A stretch of 64,000 nt of DNA, taken from contig CAJINV010000003.1 in the NCBI GenBank assembly GCA_905178155.1, positions 822,784-886,783 on the forward strand, in the 5' to 3' direction. Positions 1 to 10,207 of the stretch are shown here, one piece after another (positions within the stretch are counted from its first letter, which is position 1; each line of letters begins with the position of its first letter). The translations under genes were made by a program, and so were the position numbers. The notes below the pieces were generated by a model. That model had not been told where the DNA came from. It worked only from the letters and a program-made list of their open reading frames with translations, and did no database searches. The DNA is from Amoebophrya sp. A120. Lineage: Eukaryota; Sar; Dinophyceae; Syndiniales; Amoebophryaceae.

Positions 1-3000
1 AGGAGTACACCGGCGCGCACTATCCAGGAAAAAACACCAACTCCCATCCAATTTGTCATGCAAAACATGCAAAGGGAAAGGCTGCAGTGTTTGTCATGCA
101 ACAAATGGATGGGTATGCTATGGGTGTTTTTTCCTGGATGCGCAGGCTGCTGTCCGGAAAGACCACCACGAGACGTTCGTGATGATGGAAAAGGACCGCA
201 AAGCGGCACGGGAGTACAAGCACGCCTCTTACTGTGACCGCGTACTCGATGACCTCGTGCACATCGCGGACAAGATATGGGAGTGCACAATAAAAATTCC
301 CCCTCGCTCTCATTTGTAATGCAAAATACCAAATCCACCTCCTAGTCTTACTTGCGTTGTTGAAGCGCCGTCCGTATGACAAATTTTAGAACCTTAAACT
401 TAAACAGTACTACAATCCGGGCGCAGGAGAAGATATGTAATGGTGCGAGAGACCCACAATTTCTGCCGTTACTTCTACTTGTGTTGCTGTTCTACTGCCA
501 TACAAATGACGGGGACGGGGGGGAGTTGTGCACTCTCATAAAAGATTTTTCGCCACCGCCAGGCCAAGTACCAAGCCACCGGAGAACTGCCCCCGCCGTC
601 GATGCCCCCACAAGACTACCGTGTTTTTCTCGAAGAATTCGTCGAGATGGGTGCTGGGCCGAGGCAGCCGTAGAATTATTTTAGCTAAAACTTCTTGTTG
701 TTGTTTGCCTTTGCTGTTCATCTTGACAGACAATTTGCATTTGTCCCCTGACTCTCCTCCTTCGTTTTGATGATCCTTTGATACTGTTACTGTCACTGTC
801 TGCAACATGGGAGGCATAAGTAGAAAATTTCGATTGTGGTCCACAAGAACCTCGACCACATATGAAGTCAATGTCAACAGAAGTACTTTATACAAACACG
901 TCGAATTATTATTATAAACAGGCGTCCAGATTTGTCTTCTGACGGCGACAAGGAGCCGGAAGCATTGCCCGTGCCGCCTGCAGGACCGATTGTGTCTCGG
1001 CTGGGCTCCGACGCGATCGTGCGTGACTTTTTTTTCAGTCAAAATGCCTGGAGCGTTTCCGCCGAACAGGCCGCCGCACTCGCAGCCGCCCGGGAGGAAC
1101 TTCCGCCGCCAGAGTTTGCGTCCTATCAACCGCAAATATGTCTGGGTCTGGAAACTTGTGATGCTGGGTGGCGTCTCATGATGAGGCCACAAGTGCTGGC
1201 TCAGCATGACAAGTTTCTGAGCTGCTAGGTGTTGCCTATTCTGCATGACAAACTGCGTTTCTGCATCACAGAAAAGTTGAGCTTTTGGGTAACGTGCATG
1301 ACAGATTTAAGAGTCCTGCCAGACACGCATGACAAACGTGCACTCTTGTTCCAGACCCAGACATTTTTGCATTTGATACGTCCGTCGCGGAGACGATCAC
1401 CAAGATTTTCCAGGACGACGCGTACGACACCAAGCTGCAAGTGCGCAAAAGCGTATTTGAAAAAATTCCGGAGATCAAGCTCGAAGATCCTTCCGTAGGA
1501 GCAGAAGGTGATTCTGCTCCACCCGCGGAGGGGGAAGAAGATCCGAAGGCTGTTGCGGCCCGGTACTTGCCCGCACCCACCCGGGAAGACATCGAGTTTG
1601 TCCTCGTCAGCGGCCCGCCGCTGTCGGGCAAGCGGTCTGTAGTGCAGGCGCTGGCAGGTGACCACGTCTTTGTCGTTATGAATTGCAAAAGTATCGTACT
1701 CGTACTAGTACTACTACGCACTACTCGCACTCATGCATTACAAATCTGCTTCTCAAGCAGGAAAATCCGCATTTTACAGATTTTGTTTCTCGTCATGCTG
1801 AGGACGAATAAATTATTTGTCATGCAAAAATTTATACTAGTAGTACGATACTTTTGCATCTGATAGTCGTGGATTACGAGCAATTGATCACCGGGGCACA
1901 CGCAGTGTGGCTTGACTACAAGGTACGTATATTTAAACATGGTTCGGTGTCATAATGCTAGTACCTCCTCTGTTCCTATCGTATGCAGATCAGTACAACG
2001 GCGGGAGCATAGATATGGTAGGTCTAGGTGGAGGAAAAAAATGGAACGGGAAGTGCCACCAGAAAGCAAGACGTCGTCGTCGATCTTTCAGTTTACTTTT
2101 CTGGTGACCTAAAAAATGAAAAACGGAAAAATGTTACAGCCCGAGAAAGTCGAGAACCCCGAGGACGAACCCGCACTACCGTTGGAAATCTCCGCGCTGA
2201 CGGAAGGGCACGCGGGCAACACGGCTGCTTTCGCGCAGATGAAGGACGAGCTCCTGGCAGCTCTCGACCTGCCGCCGCCCAAGAAGGGCGAGCCTGCCCC
2301 GGGCGAGGGCGTGGCGAAGAAGTATTTAATGCAGACGGAGCTGACCCAGAGCATGTTCGAGAAGCTGCTGAAGACGCACTTGGCAACCACGGTAGACGAA
2401 AAGTGCACCCCTTACCTCGCGTCCGCGTGCCTGCAGAAGCGGGAGAAGATGGCGACCGACCTGGCCGCACTGCAGGAAGCACAAAAAAGCGCGGAGGCCG
2501 AACTGCACGAAATTCAGAACCCGCCAGCGCCCGAACCGGCGGAGGGCGAAGAGGATGAACCTCCCCAAGCGCCAGAAGTTGACCAGGAAGCGCTTGCGGA
2601 GGCGGAGGCGAAAGTTGACGCCGCGATCCGAGCAGTCCGCGAGTGGCACGCCAAGGTGAAGAGGATATGAGACTGCACAACTCGTCGTCCCCCTTCCCCT
2701 CGTTTGTTATGCCAAATTCCAAATAGAAGACGACCCCTTGCTTGTATAACACAACTGTTTGCATGAAAGATTCCGGAATGATCCAAAACAGCACTATAGT
2801 CCTCTAGGAATTTGTCATGCAAAAGGTGCATCTTTGCCAGCGCTTGCGTTGCTGTTCATGCAACACATCAAATGAGGGGGAGGGGGAGTTCTTGTGCACT
2901 CTCATAGAGGAAGCCGCGGTGCTACATCGTCCTCGCCGCAGACTACTACCCCATGGACGCTGCGGAAACCACGTCTCTGATGCACAACTGCATTTTGCCG

Positions 3001-6000
3001 ATTCTGGGCTGTGACCTGGCCGCGCTGGACTCGGAAACTGCGAGCAGCGCGTTGCCGAAGCCTACGGACTCGGAATCGCGGAAGACCAAGGCGCAGCGCG
3101 CCAGCGCGGTGCTGCTGCCAGAGTTGGGGTTGCTCCGGGATGGTGCCATGGTACCGCCCGGCAGTCCGGCCAGCTCCTCTTCTAGCGGTTTTTATTCCCG
3201 TGCGTCGAGTAAAGCAAGGCAACCCATCGCGACACTGCCGTGCTTGCGCAAGGTGTATTTGAGCGCCGGCCCGGAAGTGTACGAGCGCCCGGACGACCCT
3301 TCGCGGCTGCCGGAGACGTTTTTCAACACGGGGGCAACAGCAGAGGCGGAAGGCGAAGGCGCCTCGGCAGCAACAACCTGCTCCGTCTTCCCCTTCGTCA
3401 GAGCCACGACCCACCCGCTGATCGACCGGGTGTACCAGGCAAAGGTTGCACTGCAGAGTGCAGTATCGAATGCAAATTAATATGTCTGAGTCTGGATGGA
3501 TTCGAATTTGTGATGCGCGTTTTGGATCAGACAAAAATCTGTCATGCGTGGACAGCAAATATTAATAAAGACTCCTACTTTATTTCGTCATCAAAATCTG
3601 GAATTGGAAATCGTCTCAAATAAACCTGTCGTGATGCAATCGCACGCTTGCATGCCAGAGCTTCTGCTGGGTCATACAAAAACTGCATTACAAAGTCCGC
3701 ACTCTTCCAGACCAAGACCCAGACATCATGTTTGCATTCTATATGCAGCCCAAAGTCCCTTCACCCCCGTGGCAGCCCCCGCGTCTTCCAGTTCCAAGGC
3801 GCCGCGGTCCAAGAAATCCGGCAGCATGATGGGCAGCTCCGCCATGCTGTCGGCGTCGGCCTCCGCCTTCCCGCTCGGCGCATCCTCTGCTGCTCCCGCA
3901 GGAGGTGCTCCGCGAGTGCCGCCGCCGTCCAATTTCCAAGTGTTCCGCACCTCCACCGACGAGGGGGTCCGCCCGGTCGTGGACATCGCCAGCGACATTC
4001 GTAACGCAATGCTGGTGCCCGAGACCCCGGTTCTGCCGCCCGTTGCGCCCGCGTCGGACGGGACGGAGTACGAACAATGGGGCCAAGTGGCACTCGCCTA
4101 CGAGCAAAAGTGCCTCAACCTGCTCGACTCGCTGACGGGCCAGACGCAGACTTTCTTTCGGGAGTTGGAGGACAAAAAACAGAGCTTCGAGAAGTTCATG
4201 AACCTGTATGACAGTGCACAACTCCCCCTCCCCCTCATTTGTCATGCAAAATACCCAGTCCACCGCACCGCTTGCCTCTACTTGGCACTGTTTGCATGAC
4301 AAGTCCGGGTAGCTCAACGAGCACTATACTCCATTGCTAATTTGTCATGCAAAACTGGCATTCTACTTGCTGATGCTTGCATTGCCGTTCATGCTATACA
4401 AATGAGGGGGAGGGGGAGTTGTTCACTGTTATAACCTGAAAAACGAGAACTTGAAGCAGCCCATCCGCGAGGCGGGCCGCAGCGTATGCATCGCAAATAT
4501 GTCTGGGTCTGGAAGGATGCAACTTCTCATGCTAAATCTGAACCATGCAAAAATCTGTGTTGCGTGATTACCAAAAGTCGTCCACTTTTGACCAAGTTGG
4601 GAGGGGGTTGCTCATGCAGGATAGGCATGATATTGATAGAGATCCTCGCACAGAATCTGTCATGCTATGTCCTGCATTCCAGACCTCATGGGTCATTGAA
4701 AAACCGCATGACAAATCGCGCACTCTTGCAGACCCAGACACTTTTGCATTTGATAGAGCGCCGTGCGGAACGACAACGCCGCCGAGAATGTGTCGGACCT
4801 GTTGTGGGCGGAAGCTAACCGACGGCGGAAGGACTCGGAGGAAGAATTTACAAAAACCTACCTCGACGACAGCGCCTGGTGGAAGTCGAAAATTTTAGAT
4901 TTTCTCCTCAAGACGTAGAACCCGCTCAAGTGTTACAAGAATCTCAAGCGTTACAATAGAATATGGAAATCTGTGATGCAAGAGTGCATGATCTAGCCAT
5001 CAACTCTAATAGGAATGCGCATGACAAGTTCCGGATCCACCGCGACCGCCCCAAACGCCAATACAATCTGGCGAAATTTGTATTGCAAAAGGTGGAACGC
5101 TGTGCGAGTCTGGTGTCAACATGCTCATCATGCAACACAAATTCCAGACTCTGTTGCTGTAACGTTTGAGATGGTAACCGATTTGAGCAAGTCATAAGAC
5201 GGCCGAGCAGTTTCTCGAAGCCCACTGGCTGTACGCGATCGAGTATCCAAGAAAAAAACGTTGTTAGTGTAAATTTGTGATGCGCAACATGCAAGACGGT
5301 TGCGTCTGTCATGCTTGGCATGCATCGTAGGGCCCATTCAACGGCGTTTTCCCATACTATCTGCGCATGACAGGGATTTGCTTTCATGCGAGAGATTTTT
5401 GTCATGCTATTGCTAATCCTCCAAGAAAGTGACACCTACAATGTTTTTTTCGTGGATATCGAGCTCAGCGGTCTGGTGGCGGGCGTATCCACGGGTGACG
5501 CGGCAACCGCGGTCGGGCCAATATGAACTGCAAAAGTATCGTACTAGTATAAATTGCAATACAAATTTCCTTAGCATGAGAAATGGAATTTGTCATGCTG
5601 TTTTAGCTTAGAAAGGCGATTTGTCATGCATAATTGCGATTACTACGAGTACGATACTTTTGCACAGGATAGCCAACCACCTTTACCAAAACGTCACCTC
5701 CAACTTCGAAGAAGTTTCTCGCCGGAGGCGCGATGCAGCACTTGCCCATTCCCGGGGACGACAACGTGTTCGCTTTGGGTCGATTGGTGATGAACACATC
5801 ACCCCTGCCGGGAGCACCATCACCAGAAGGAGACCACCCAGGAGCCGTTGCTGTCCCGGTCAGCGAGGCTATGCGATTATTGGACGCTTTGTGTCACATG
5901 TATTCCAGCGCGGCCGCCACGACGTCGGAACAAATAAGCAGTCCGATAGATCCAGGTGTGCAACCGTTCTACCTGGAAAGGTGTCACTCCACGCTCGCAA

Positions 6001-9000
6001 AGTTTCGTGACCTGGCTATCCTGAGTAAAAACCAACCTCCCCGCGGATTGGCAGTGTAGTACTCGTCTTTAGGTAGTGAAGCATCATCAAAGATCTAGCG
6101 CATCATGCTAGTAGTTCGAGCGTCACAAATCTCAAAACACGTACGAGAAAATGCTTATCTATCATGATGGGCTCCGCACGAGAAACATTTGCATTTACTT
6201 ACAACTCTGGGGGCGCGGGAATGCTTTTACGCGGGATACTTGCCCGCACGATCGAGGCCACGACACGACAAACGCTTGTGGAAATGGAGGGCTGGATTGC
6301 AAAAAGGGTATAACATACGTGAAGATAATTTTTCTCACAGGAGCAAGTAGAAGCTTGAGTTTTCTTCTTGTGCATCGCGATGCTTGAACCACGATGATCA
6401 CGTCGGATATTAACAAGTAAATGAAAAACAACGTCAAAAATTCAAACACCGCCCCACGAGGTTTCTTTGGAGAACGAGGTAATCAACAAGTACATGGAGG
6501 CGATTCGCATCCGCGTCGCCGCGGAAGTGGAGCCCCCAGCGAAGAGTAAGGAGAAAAAATTGATCGAGTATGCCGTGGAGACGTCAATTTTGGAGGAGTG
6601 TACCCCCGTGCCGTCGTTTGCGGTCCAGCCACCGCCTGGGTCCGTTCCTCCGCGCACGACCATTTCGTCCGCTTCCAGCGCGGCAAGCGCCGCTAGTTCC
6701 TCGTCCCAGAAGTCGGCACGCGGAGGTTTTTTTCCGAGTAATTCCTCGAGCACCTCCTCGTCCGCGTGTAGTTCTTTCTCGGGAGCCGTGATTGTGGACA
6801 AATTCCTCAGTTGTGCATCTTCAAGGCCTGCTGGCGGCGCGTTCAGCAACGTGTTGATAAATGGGTCCTCCTCCTCGTCGTCGTCCAGCACAACTCCATC
6901 TTCGTTTATTCAGAAATTGGAGGCCATGTACCTGGCCGGTTGCCGCTACGAGGTTTTGGACCAGTTTCCTCCCTCTCTGCTCCGCTTCCCGGTGGACAAA
7001 CTTTCGGACTTCGCCCGGTTTGTCCCCCCAAAGTGGTGCGGCTCCCCGCTGGTGCCGCTCTTGTTCTACAACCGGAGTTTACAGCCCGACGCGCTGGCGA
7101 AAATCCTGGCTGCGTGCACATCCGCTACGGATCTTCTCACCGATATGGAAGCGTCAGGACTGAAATCGTCAAAGTTGAAATACTTTGTGATGCATAAAAT
7201 GCTAGACGCAAAGGGCCTGTCTTGCAGAGCAGGCAACTGAGGCCGATTATCAGCCTGCTTGGGGTGTGAGGTAGAGCTGCTAAGATAGCATGACAAAAGC
7301 AGTCTTCTCTGCTCAAACAGCATGACAAATTGTAGTTCCATGCTCCCAAAATTTGTCATGCGCCACTTGCAAGCTGGGCTCCAGCTTGTATCGCTTTTCT
7401 GCATTACAGATTATTTCAACTTTGTCGATTTCATTCCTGACGCTCCCATAACCGAAGACAGCTTTGCGGGCATCGGCGGGCTCTGGTCGCCGCCTCCTGC
7501 GTCGCCGGAGGAGGGGCGGGTGCTCAATCGACTGCTCTACGGGGCCGCTACCGGCATTCTCGGGTAAGTACGGATTGCTCATGCTTCTTGTTGTGTGACT
7601 TTCACCTTTGATGTTTATTTTTTTTTCTGCGTGCATCTTGTAGTAGTAGTTCATCGAGGAGGTCAACACATGTTCATGTTGATGTTGATTCTCATTCTTT
7701 TTTATTCGCTTTGGTTGAGTTGCTGCCTTTCCTTGCTGAAATTGGTTCTTTAACAGTTCCCCCGGAACTACTTCTACCTAAGATCTATCACAACAGGATG
7801 TGGGCCCTTCTCTCCGGAGCCGATTTCCCCCCAGGATCCGCGTCCGGCTCCGGGAGCCTTTGTGAGCCCGTGCTGGCTATGGATTGCAAAAATGTCTGGG
7901 TCTGGAAGATTGCAACTTGTAATGCTGTTTTTGGATTCCAAAATAATCTGTATTGCATGACCAGCAACAGGACTCCAGTTTGTGTTACGCGGAGAGGGCA
8001 TTTCTCATGCGGAATAGGCATTAGGAAGCCCTCTAAAAATCTGTGTTGCTAGATCATGCATTAGGGGCATCAGTCATCATACAAAAGATGCATGACAAGT
8101 CTGCATTGATTCTTCCAGACCCAGACATTTTTGCATTTGATACTGGCGGTTTTGGAGAGCGGAGCACTGGAGTTCACTGCGACACAAATAGACGATCTGG
8201 CGTATGAGGGAAAAATTTGCACTGCACCCAGAGCCAGAGCCTCACAGCACCAGCACCAGAGTACAACAAACATATTAATCCACTGCAGGTGCTGTCCGAA
8301 GATCTACGCAGCCTACGGAGGACGACTAGACATATCTAGATCTTCGTCCTTAGCAGCGTAGAAGTACTGTGGAGATAGTCCACAGGACTACTAGACAGAC
8401 ACTACGACAAGGCGACTCTAGTACTTTTTTAGGCTGTTGCACACGCTGGGCCCTTTATGAGTACTATTGCGCAACCGCAAGCAGAGAGAAATCAGTAGGA
8501 CATTATGTTGCGGTGGATGTATGCGCAGAGTCCTCTGTGGTCTAGAGGCACCACTTCTAACAACTGTAGCTGTAGTTCCCCCGCCCTGGTGCTTGCACGT
8601 AAGTGTAGTTTCAGTTTGTATACTCCGTGAACATGGTTTGTTGTGTGCCGTTGCAGATTTGTTTCCCTGTACATGGCGTATCCGAACCCCGTCGAACAGA
8701 AGGCACGGGACGACTTCAAGCAAGCAGCACACGCTGCTAACCCGCTGCTAGAGCAAGCCGCAGCCGGGATTAATATGGCCGCGGAGACCACAAGCCCGGC
8801 GGCAGCAGCAGGAGACCACCCCCCGTCGCAAACCACTCCAGTGGCCGGGGCGGGTGGCGAGATGACCATGCTGATTCCCCCGCCAACCGTTGGAACAGGA
8901 ACTCCGGAAAACCCCGTCGTTGTGCCGGTCAAGCTTTCCCGGAGTGTATTCGCATCAGCGACGGAGGCACAGAACCTCGCGCTCGCTGTGACTCCGCTGC

Positions 9001-10207
9001 TACCTGGCGATTCTCTCGTGCAAAACTTTTTTTCCTTTCTCCTCGTCACACTGCCACTGCACCAGCCTCCACCCAAGCCGGTAGCTGCTCCTGCCGCGGC
9101 CGAAGACGGGGAGCAGGCCCCCGCAGCGGAAACTGCAAACGAGCAGGGCGAACTGCCACCAGTGGAGGTCGAACAGGCGGCGCAAGCACTTGATGCGGAA
9201 ACCTTTTCCCTGCACTGCCTGCTGCAAGTGGTTGGGAAAATGTTGCCCCCAGTACTATATCCATTGTAAAGTAGGTATCGCAATAGTATAAATTGCATCA
9301 CAAAAAACAAAAAATCTAGAAGAAAAATGGAATTTGTAATGCTGCTGGAAGATATACGTAAACTTAAAATTAAAAAGGGATAATTTTCATGCATGATATT
9401 TATATTAGCAATTACTACGAGTACGATACTTCTTTTGCACAGGATATACTAGCGCCGCCCGCAGCCGAGCCGGAGGAGGAAGTTGTAACTGCGGTGGCGG
9501 AACTGTCCAGCTTTATCGAGAAGTACTTCAACGCCACCAGTATTGAGGAGAAGCTGGCGGTGGATGAAACGACGAACGACTTGCGGTATCCTGTGCAAAA
9601 TCAAAAATATCGTACTAGTAGAAATCGAATGTTGACAAATTTGCGCAGCACGTCACATAGAATTTATTATTTGTAATGCTGATTTATTAGCTGGTTGGGA
9701 AGATGAAGATGAAGATTTGCATTTGCCATGCACGATTGCGATTACTACAAGCCCGATACTTTTGCGTTGTATATAAGTCTGTCCCGCGAACTGTTTTTCG
9801 CGTATCCAGCAGTCTACCCGCCTATGGAAGCGTCAGGTTTGAAATCGACAAAGTTGAAATGATTCGCCATGCATAAAATGCAAGGCATGAAGTGCCTGTC
9901 TTGCCGGGATGGCAAGCGTGGCCGACTGTCAGCCTATTTAGGGCTTGAAATAGAGCTGCTAAAGTAGCATGACAAAAGCAGTCGTCTGTGCCCAAACAGC
10001 ATGACAAATTCGATTCCGGTTCTCGGGAAATTTGTCATGCACCGCTTGGAAATTGGGCTTCCAACTGGTATCGATTTATGCATTACAAGTTATAATTTCA
10101 ACTTTGTCGATTTCAAACCTGACGCTTCCATACCGCCCGTGGCCAAGATCTTGGCTGCATGCGCGTCGCGATTCTTCCGCACGCAACCTGTCACTTGGGA
10201 CTGGTGA
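1..10207 (+). CDS. SPEF2: SPEF2/CPC1-like flagellar central-pair protein (5' partial)
   Basis: Exons: 1-19, 145-275, 546-669, 922-1123, 1384-1676, 1871-1922, 1994-2017, 2140-2665, 2912-3463, 3749-4206, 4439-4484, 4761-4915, 5202-5243, 5464-5521, 5677-6053, 6182-6307, 6461-7143, 7456-7563, about 7650-7877, 8148-8201, 8657-9257, 9452-9586, 9779-9822, 10138-10207 (TGA). They join in frame into about 1,700 residues. SPEF2/CPC1 is a central-pair apparatus protein of motile cilia with an N-terminal calponin-homology domain (which would lie left of the window) and an adenylate-kinase-like domain. Supporting this, I see a P-loop GPPLSGKRS about 235 residues in. I also see the segment SYCDRVLDDLVHIADKI, and LLWAEANRRRKDSEEEF, which recalls the SPEF2 stretch around its LWD motif. 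Sixteen introns are TIR elements and seven are GT-AG type. The acceptor near 7644-7665 is uncertain. Family assignment is from memory of the human protein. Confidence 0.72.
20..139 (+). mobile_element. Introner, family G
   Basis: 120 bp. Arms TATCCAGGAAAAAACACC and its inverse. The 5-bp repeat GCGCA lies at 15-19 and 140-144. The outer bases are slightly degenerate (CTATCC / GGAT). Removal joins codons GCG-CAG. Confidence 0.8.
276..540 (+). mobile_element. Introner, family D
   Basis: 265 bp. Arms TATGGGAGTGCACAA / TTGTGCACTCTCATA, followed inward by a C-rich / G-rich pair. Flanking repeat CAAGA / AAAGA (4 of 5). Splits an Ile codon of the SPEF2-like gene. Confidence 0.85.
670..921 (+). other. 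GT-AG intron of SPEF2-like gene
   Basis: Starts GTAGAATT and ends ATAAACAG; no terminal inverted repeats. Phase 2. It contains an in-frame stop right after the 5' splice site, so it must be removed. Confidence 0.75.
1124..1378 (+). mobile_element. Introner, family A
   Basis: 255 bp. Starts TATCAACCGCAAATATG and ends GCATTTGATA; TIR core TGTCTGGGTCTGGAA. Exact 5-bp repeat CGTCC at 1119-1123 and 1379-1383. Phase 0. Confidence 0.92.
1677..1865 (+). mobile_element. Introner, family B
   Basis: 189 bp. TIR core GCAAAAGTATCGTACTCGTA, ends TATG / GATA. Exact repeat GTCGT on both sides. It lies just after the P-loop exon and restores FVVDYEQL when removed. Confidence 0.92.
1994..2017 (+). other. 24-nt micro-exon (YNGGSIDM)
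   Basis: Bounded by GT-AG introns 1923-1993 (GTACGT..CAG) and 2018-2139 (GTAGGT..TTACAG). Eight codons, phase 0 at both sides. Using the upstream AG at 1988 would add a stop, so the AG at 1993 is preferred. Confidence 0.7.
2666..2906 (+). mobile_element. Introner, family D
   Basis: 241 bp. Begins TATGAGACTGCACAACT and ends TTGTGCACTCTCATA. Exact repeat GAGGA at 2661-2665 and 2907-2911. Phase 1. Confidence 0.92.
3464..3743 (+). mobile_element. Introner, family A
   Basis: 280 bp. Diverged arms (TGTCTGAGTCTGG at left; AGACCAAGACCCAGACA at right). Exact repeat TGCAG on both sides. Phase 1. Confidence 0.88.
4207..4433 (+). mobile_element. Introner, family D
   Basis: 227 bp. Arms run TATGACAGTGCACAACT into CCCCCTCCCCCTC, with the inverse at the right end. 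Exact repeat ACCTG at 4202-4206 and 4434-4438. Phase 0. Confidence 0.92.
4485..4755 (+). mobile_element. Introner, family A
   Basis: 271 bp. TATGCATCGCAAATATG to TTTTGCATTTGATA. Repeat CAGCG / GAGCG (4 of 5). Phase 1. Confidence 0.88.
4916..5196 (+). mobile_element. Introner, family E (diverged)
   Basis: 281 bp. Starts TAGAACCCGCTCAAGTGTTA and ends with the inverse of a CTCAAGCGTTACA arm and GTCATA. Exact repeat AGACG. The first codon inside would be TAG, so the mRNA must lose it. Confidence 0.86.
5244..5458 (+). mobile_element. Introner, family J
   Basis: 215 bp. Left arm TATCCAAGAAAAAAACGTTG; right arm CAATGTTTTTTTCGTGGATA. Exact repeat TCGAG at 5239-5243 and 5459-5463. Phase 0. Confidence 0.88.
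5522..5671 (+). mobile_element. Introner, family B
   Basis: 150 bp. TATGAACTGCAAAAGTATCG to GATACTTTTGCACAGGATA. Exact repeat GCCAA. Removal settles the downstream frame (AVGPTTFTKTSPP). Confidence 0.92.
6182..6307 (+). other. Probable internal exon of SPEF2-like gene
   Basis: 126 nt, 42 codons, including ARTIEATTRQTLVEMEGWIA. It ends at a clean 5' splice site GTATAAC (intron 6308-6460). Its left junction is ambiguous because of a shared G: the preceding intron is either 6054-6181 (GT..GA) or 6055-6182 (TG..AG). The frame fits both neighbours. Confidence 0.55.
7144..7450 (+). mobile_element. Introner, family C
   Basis: 307 bp. Arms TATGGAAGCGTCAGGACTG and TTCCTGACGCTCCCATA, then a TCAAAGTTGAAAT / ATTTCAACTTTG inner pair. 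Exact repeat ACCGA. Phase 2. Confidence 0.92.
7878..8142 (+). mobile_element. Introner, family A
   Basis: 265 bp. TATGGATTGCAAAAATG to TTTTTGCATTTGATA, core TGTCTGGGTCTGGAAG. Exact repeat CTGGC. Phase 2. Confidence 0.93.
8202..8656 (+). other. Long GT-AG intron of SPEF2-like gene
   Basis: 455 nt, GTATGAGG to CCGTTGCAG, phase 2, joining IDDLA to FVSLYMAYP. It contains several short palindromes (for example CGAAGATCTA near 8299 and its inverse near 8334; CTGTGGA..TCCACAG near 8370). No convincing extra exon. Confidence 0.55.
9258..9446 (+). mobile_element. Introner, family B
   Basis: 189 bp. TATCCATTGTAAAG at left, GCACAGGATA at right, with a GTACGATACTT inner arm. Exact repeat TACTA. Phase 0. 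Confidence 0.88.
9587..9773 (+). mobile_element. Introner, family B, flanking repeat decayed
   Basis: 187 bp. TATCCTGTGCAAAA at left, GATACTTTTGCGTTGTATA at right. Flanks TGCGG / TAAGT no longer match. The diverged right copy creates an AG, so 9586-9777 can be read as GTATCC..TAAG and still yields Arg at the junction. Confidence 0.78.
9823..10132 (+). mobile_element. Introner, family C
   Basis: 310 bp. TATGGAAGCGTCAGG to CCTGACGCTTCCATA, with the AAATCGACAAAGTTGAAAT inner arm. Exact repeat CCGCC. Last intron of the SPEF2-like gene. Confidence 0.94.

Noticed and set aside
5677-6010. Frame reading IANHLYQNVTSNFEEV after the introner at 5522, suggesting a frameshift
   Set aside because: Using the GCCAA duplication the exon continues in the other frame (PTTFTKTSPPTSKKF) without interruption to 6053.
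1-10207. Prokaryotic operon interpretation of the many short + frames
   Set aside because: The frames are exons separated by TIR introns; joined they give one eukaryotic flagellar protein.
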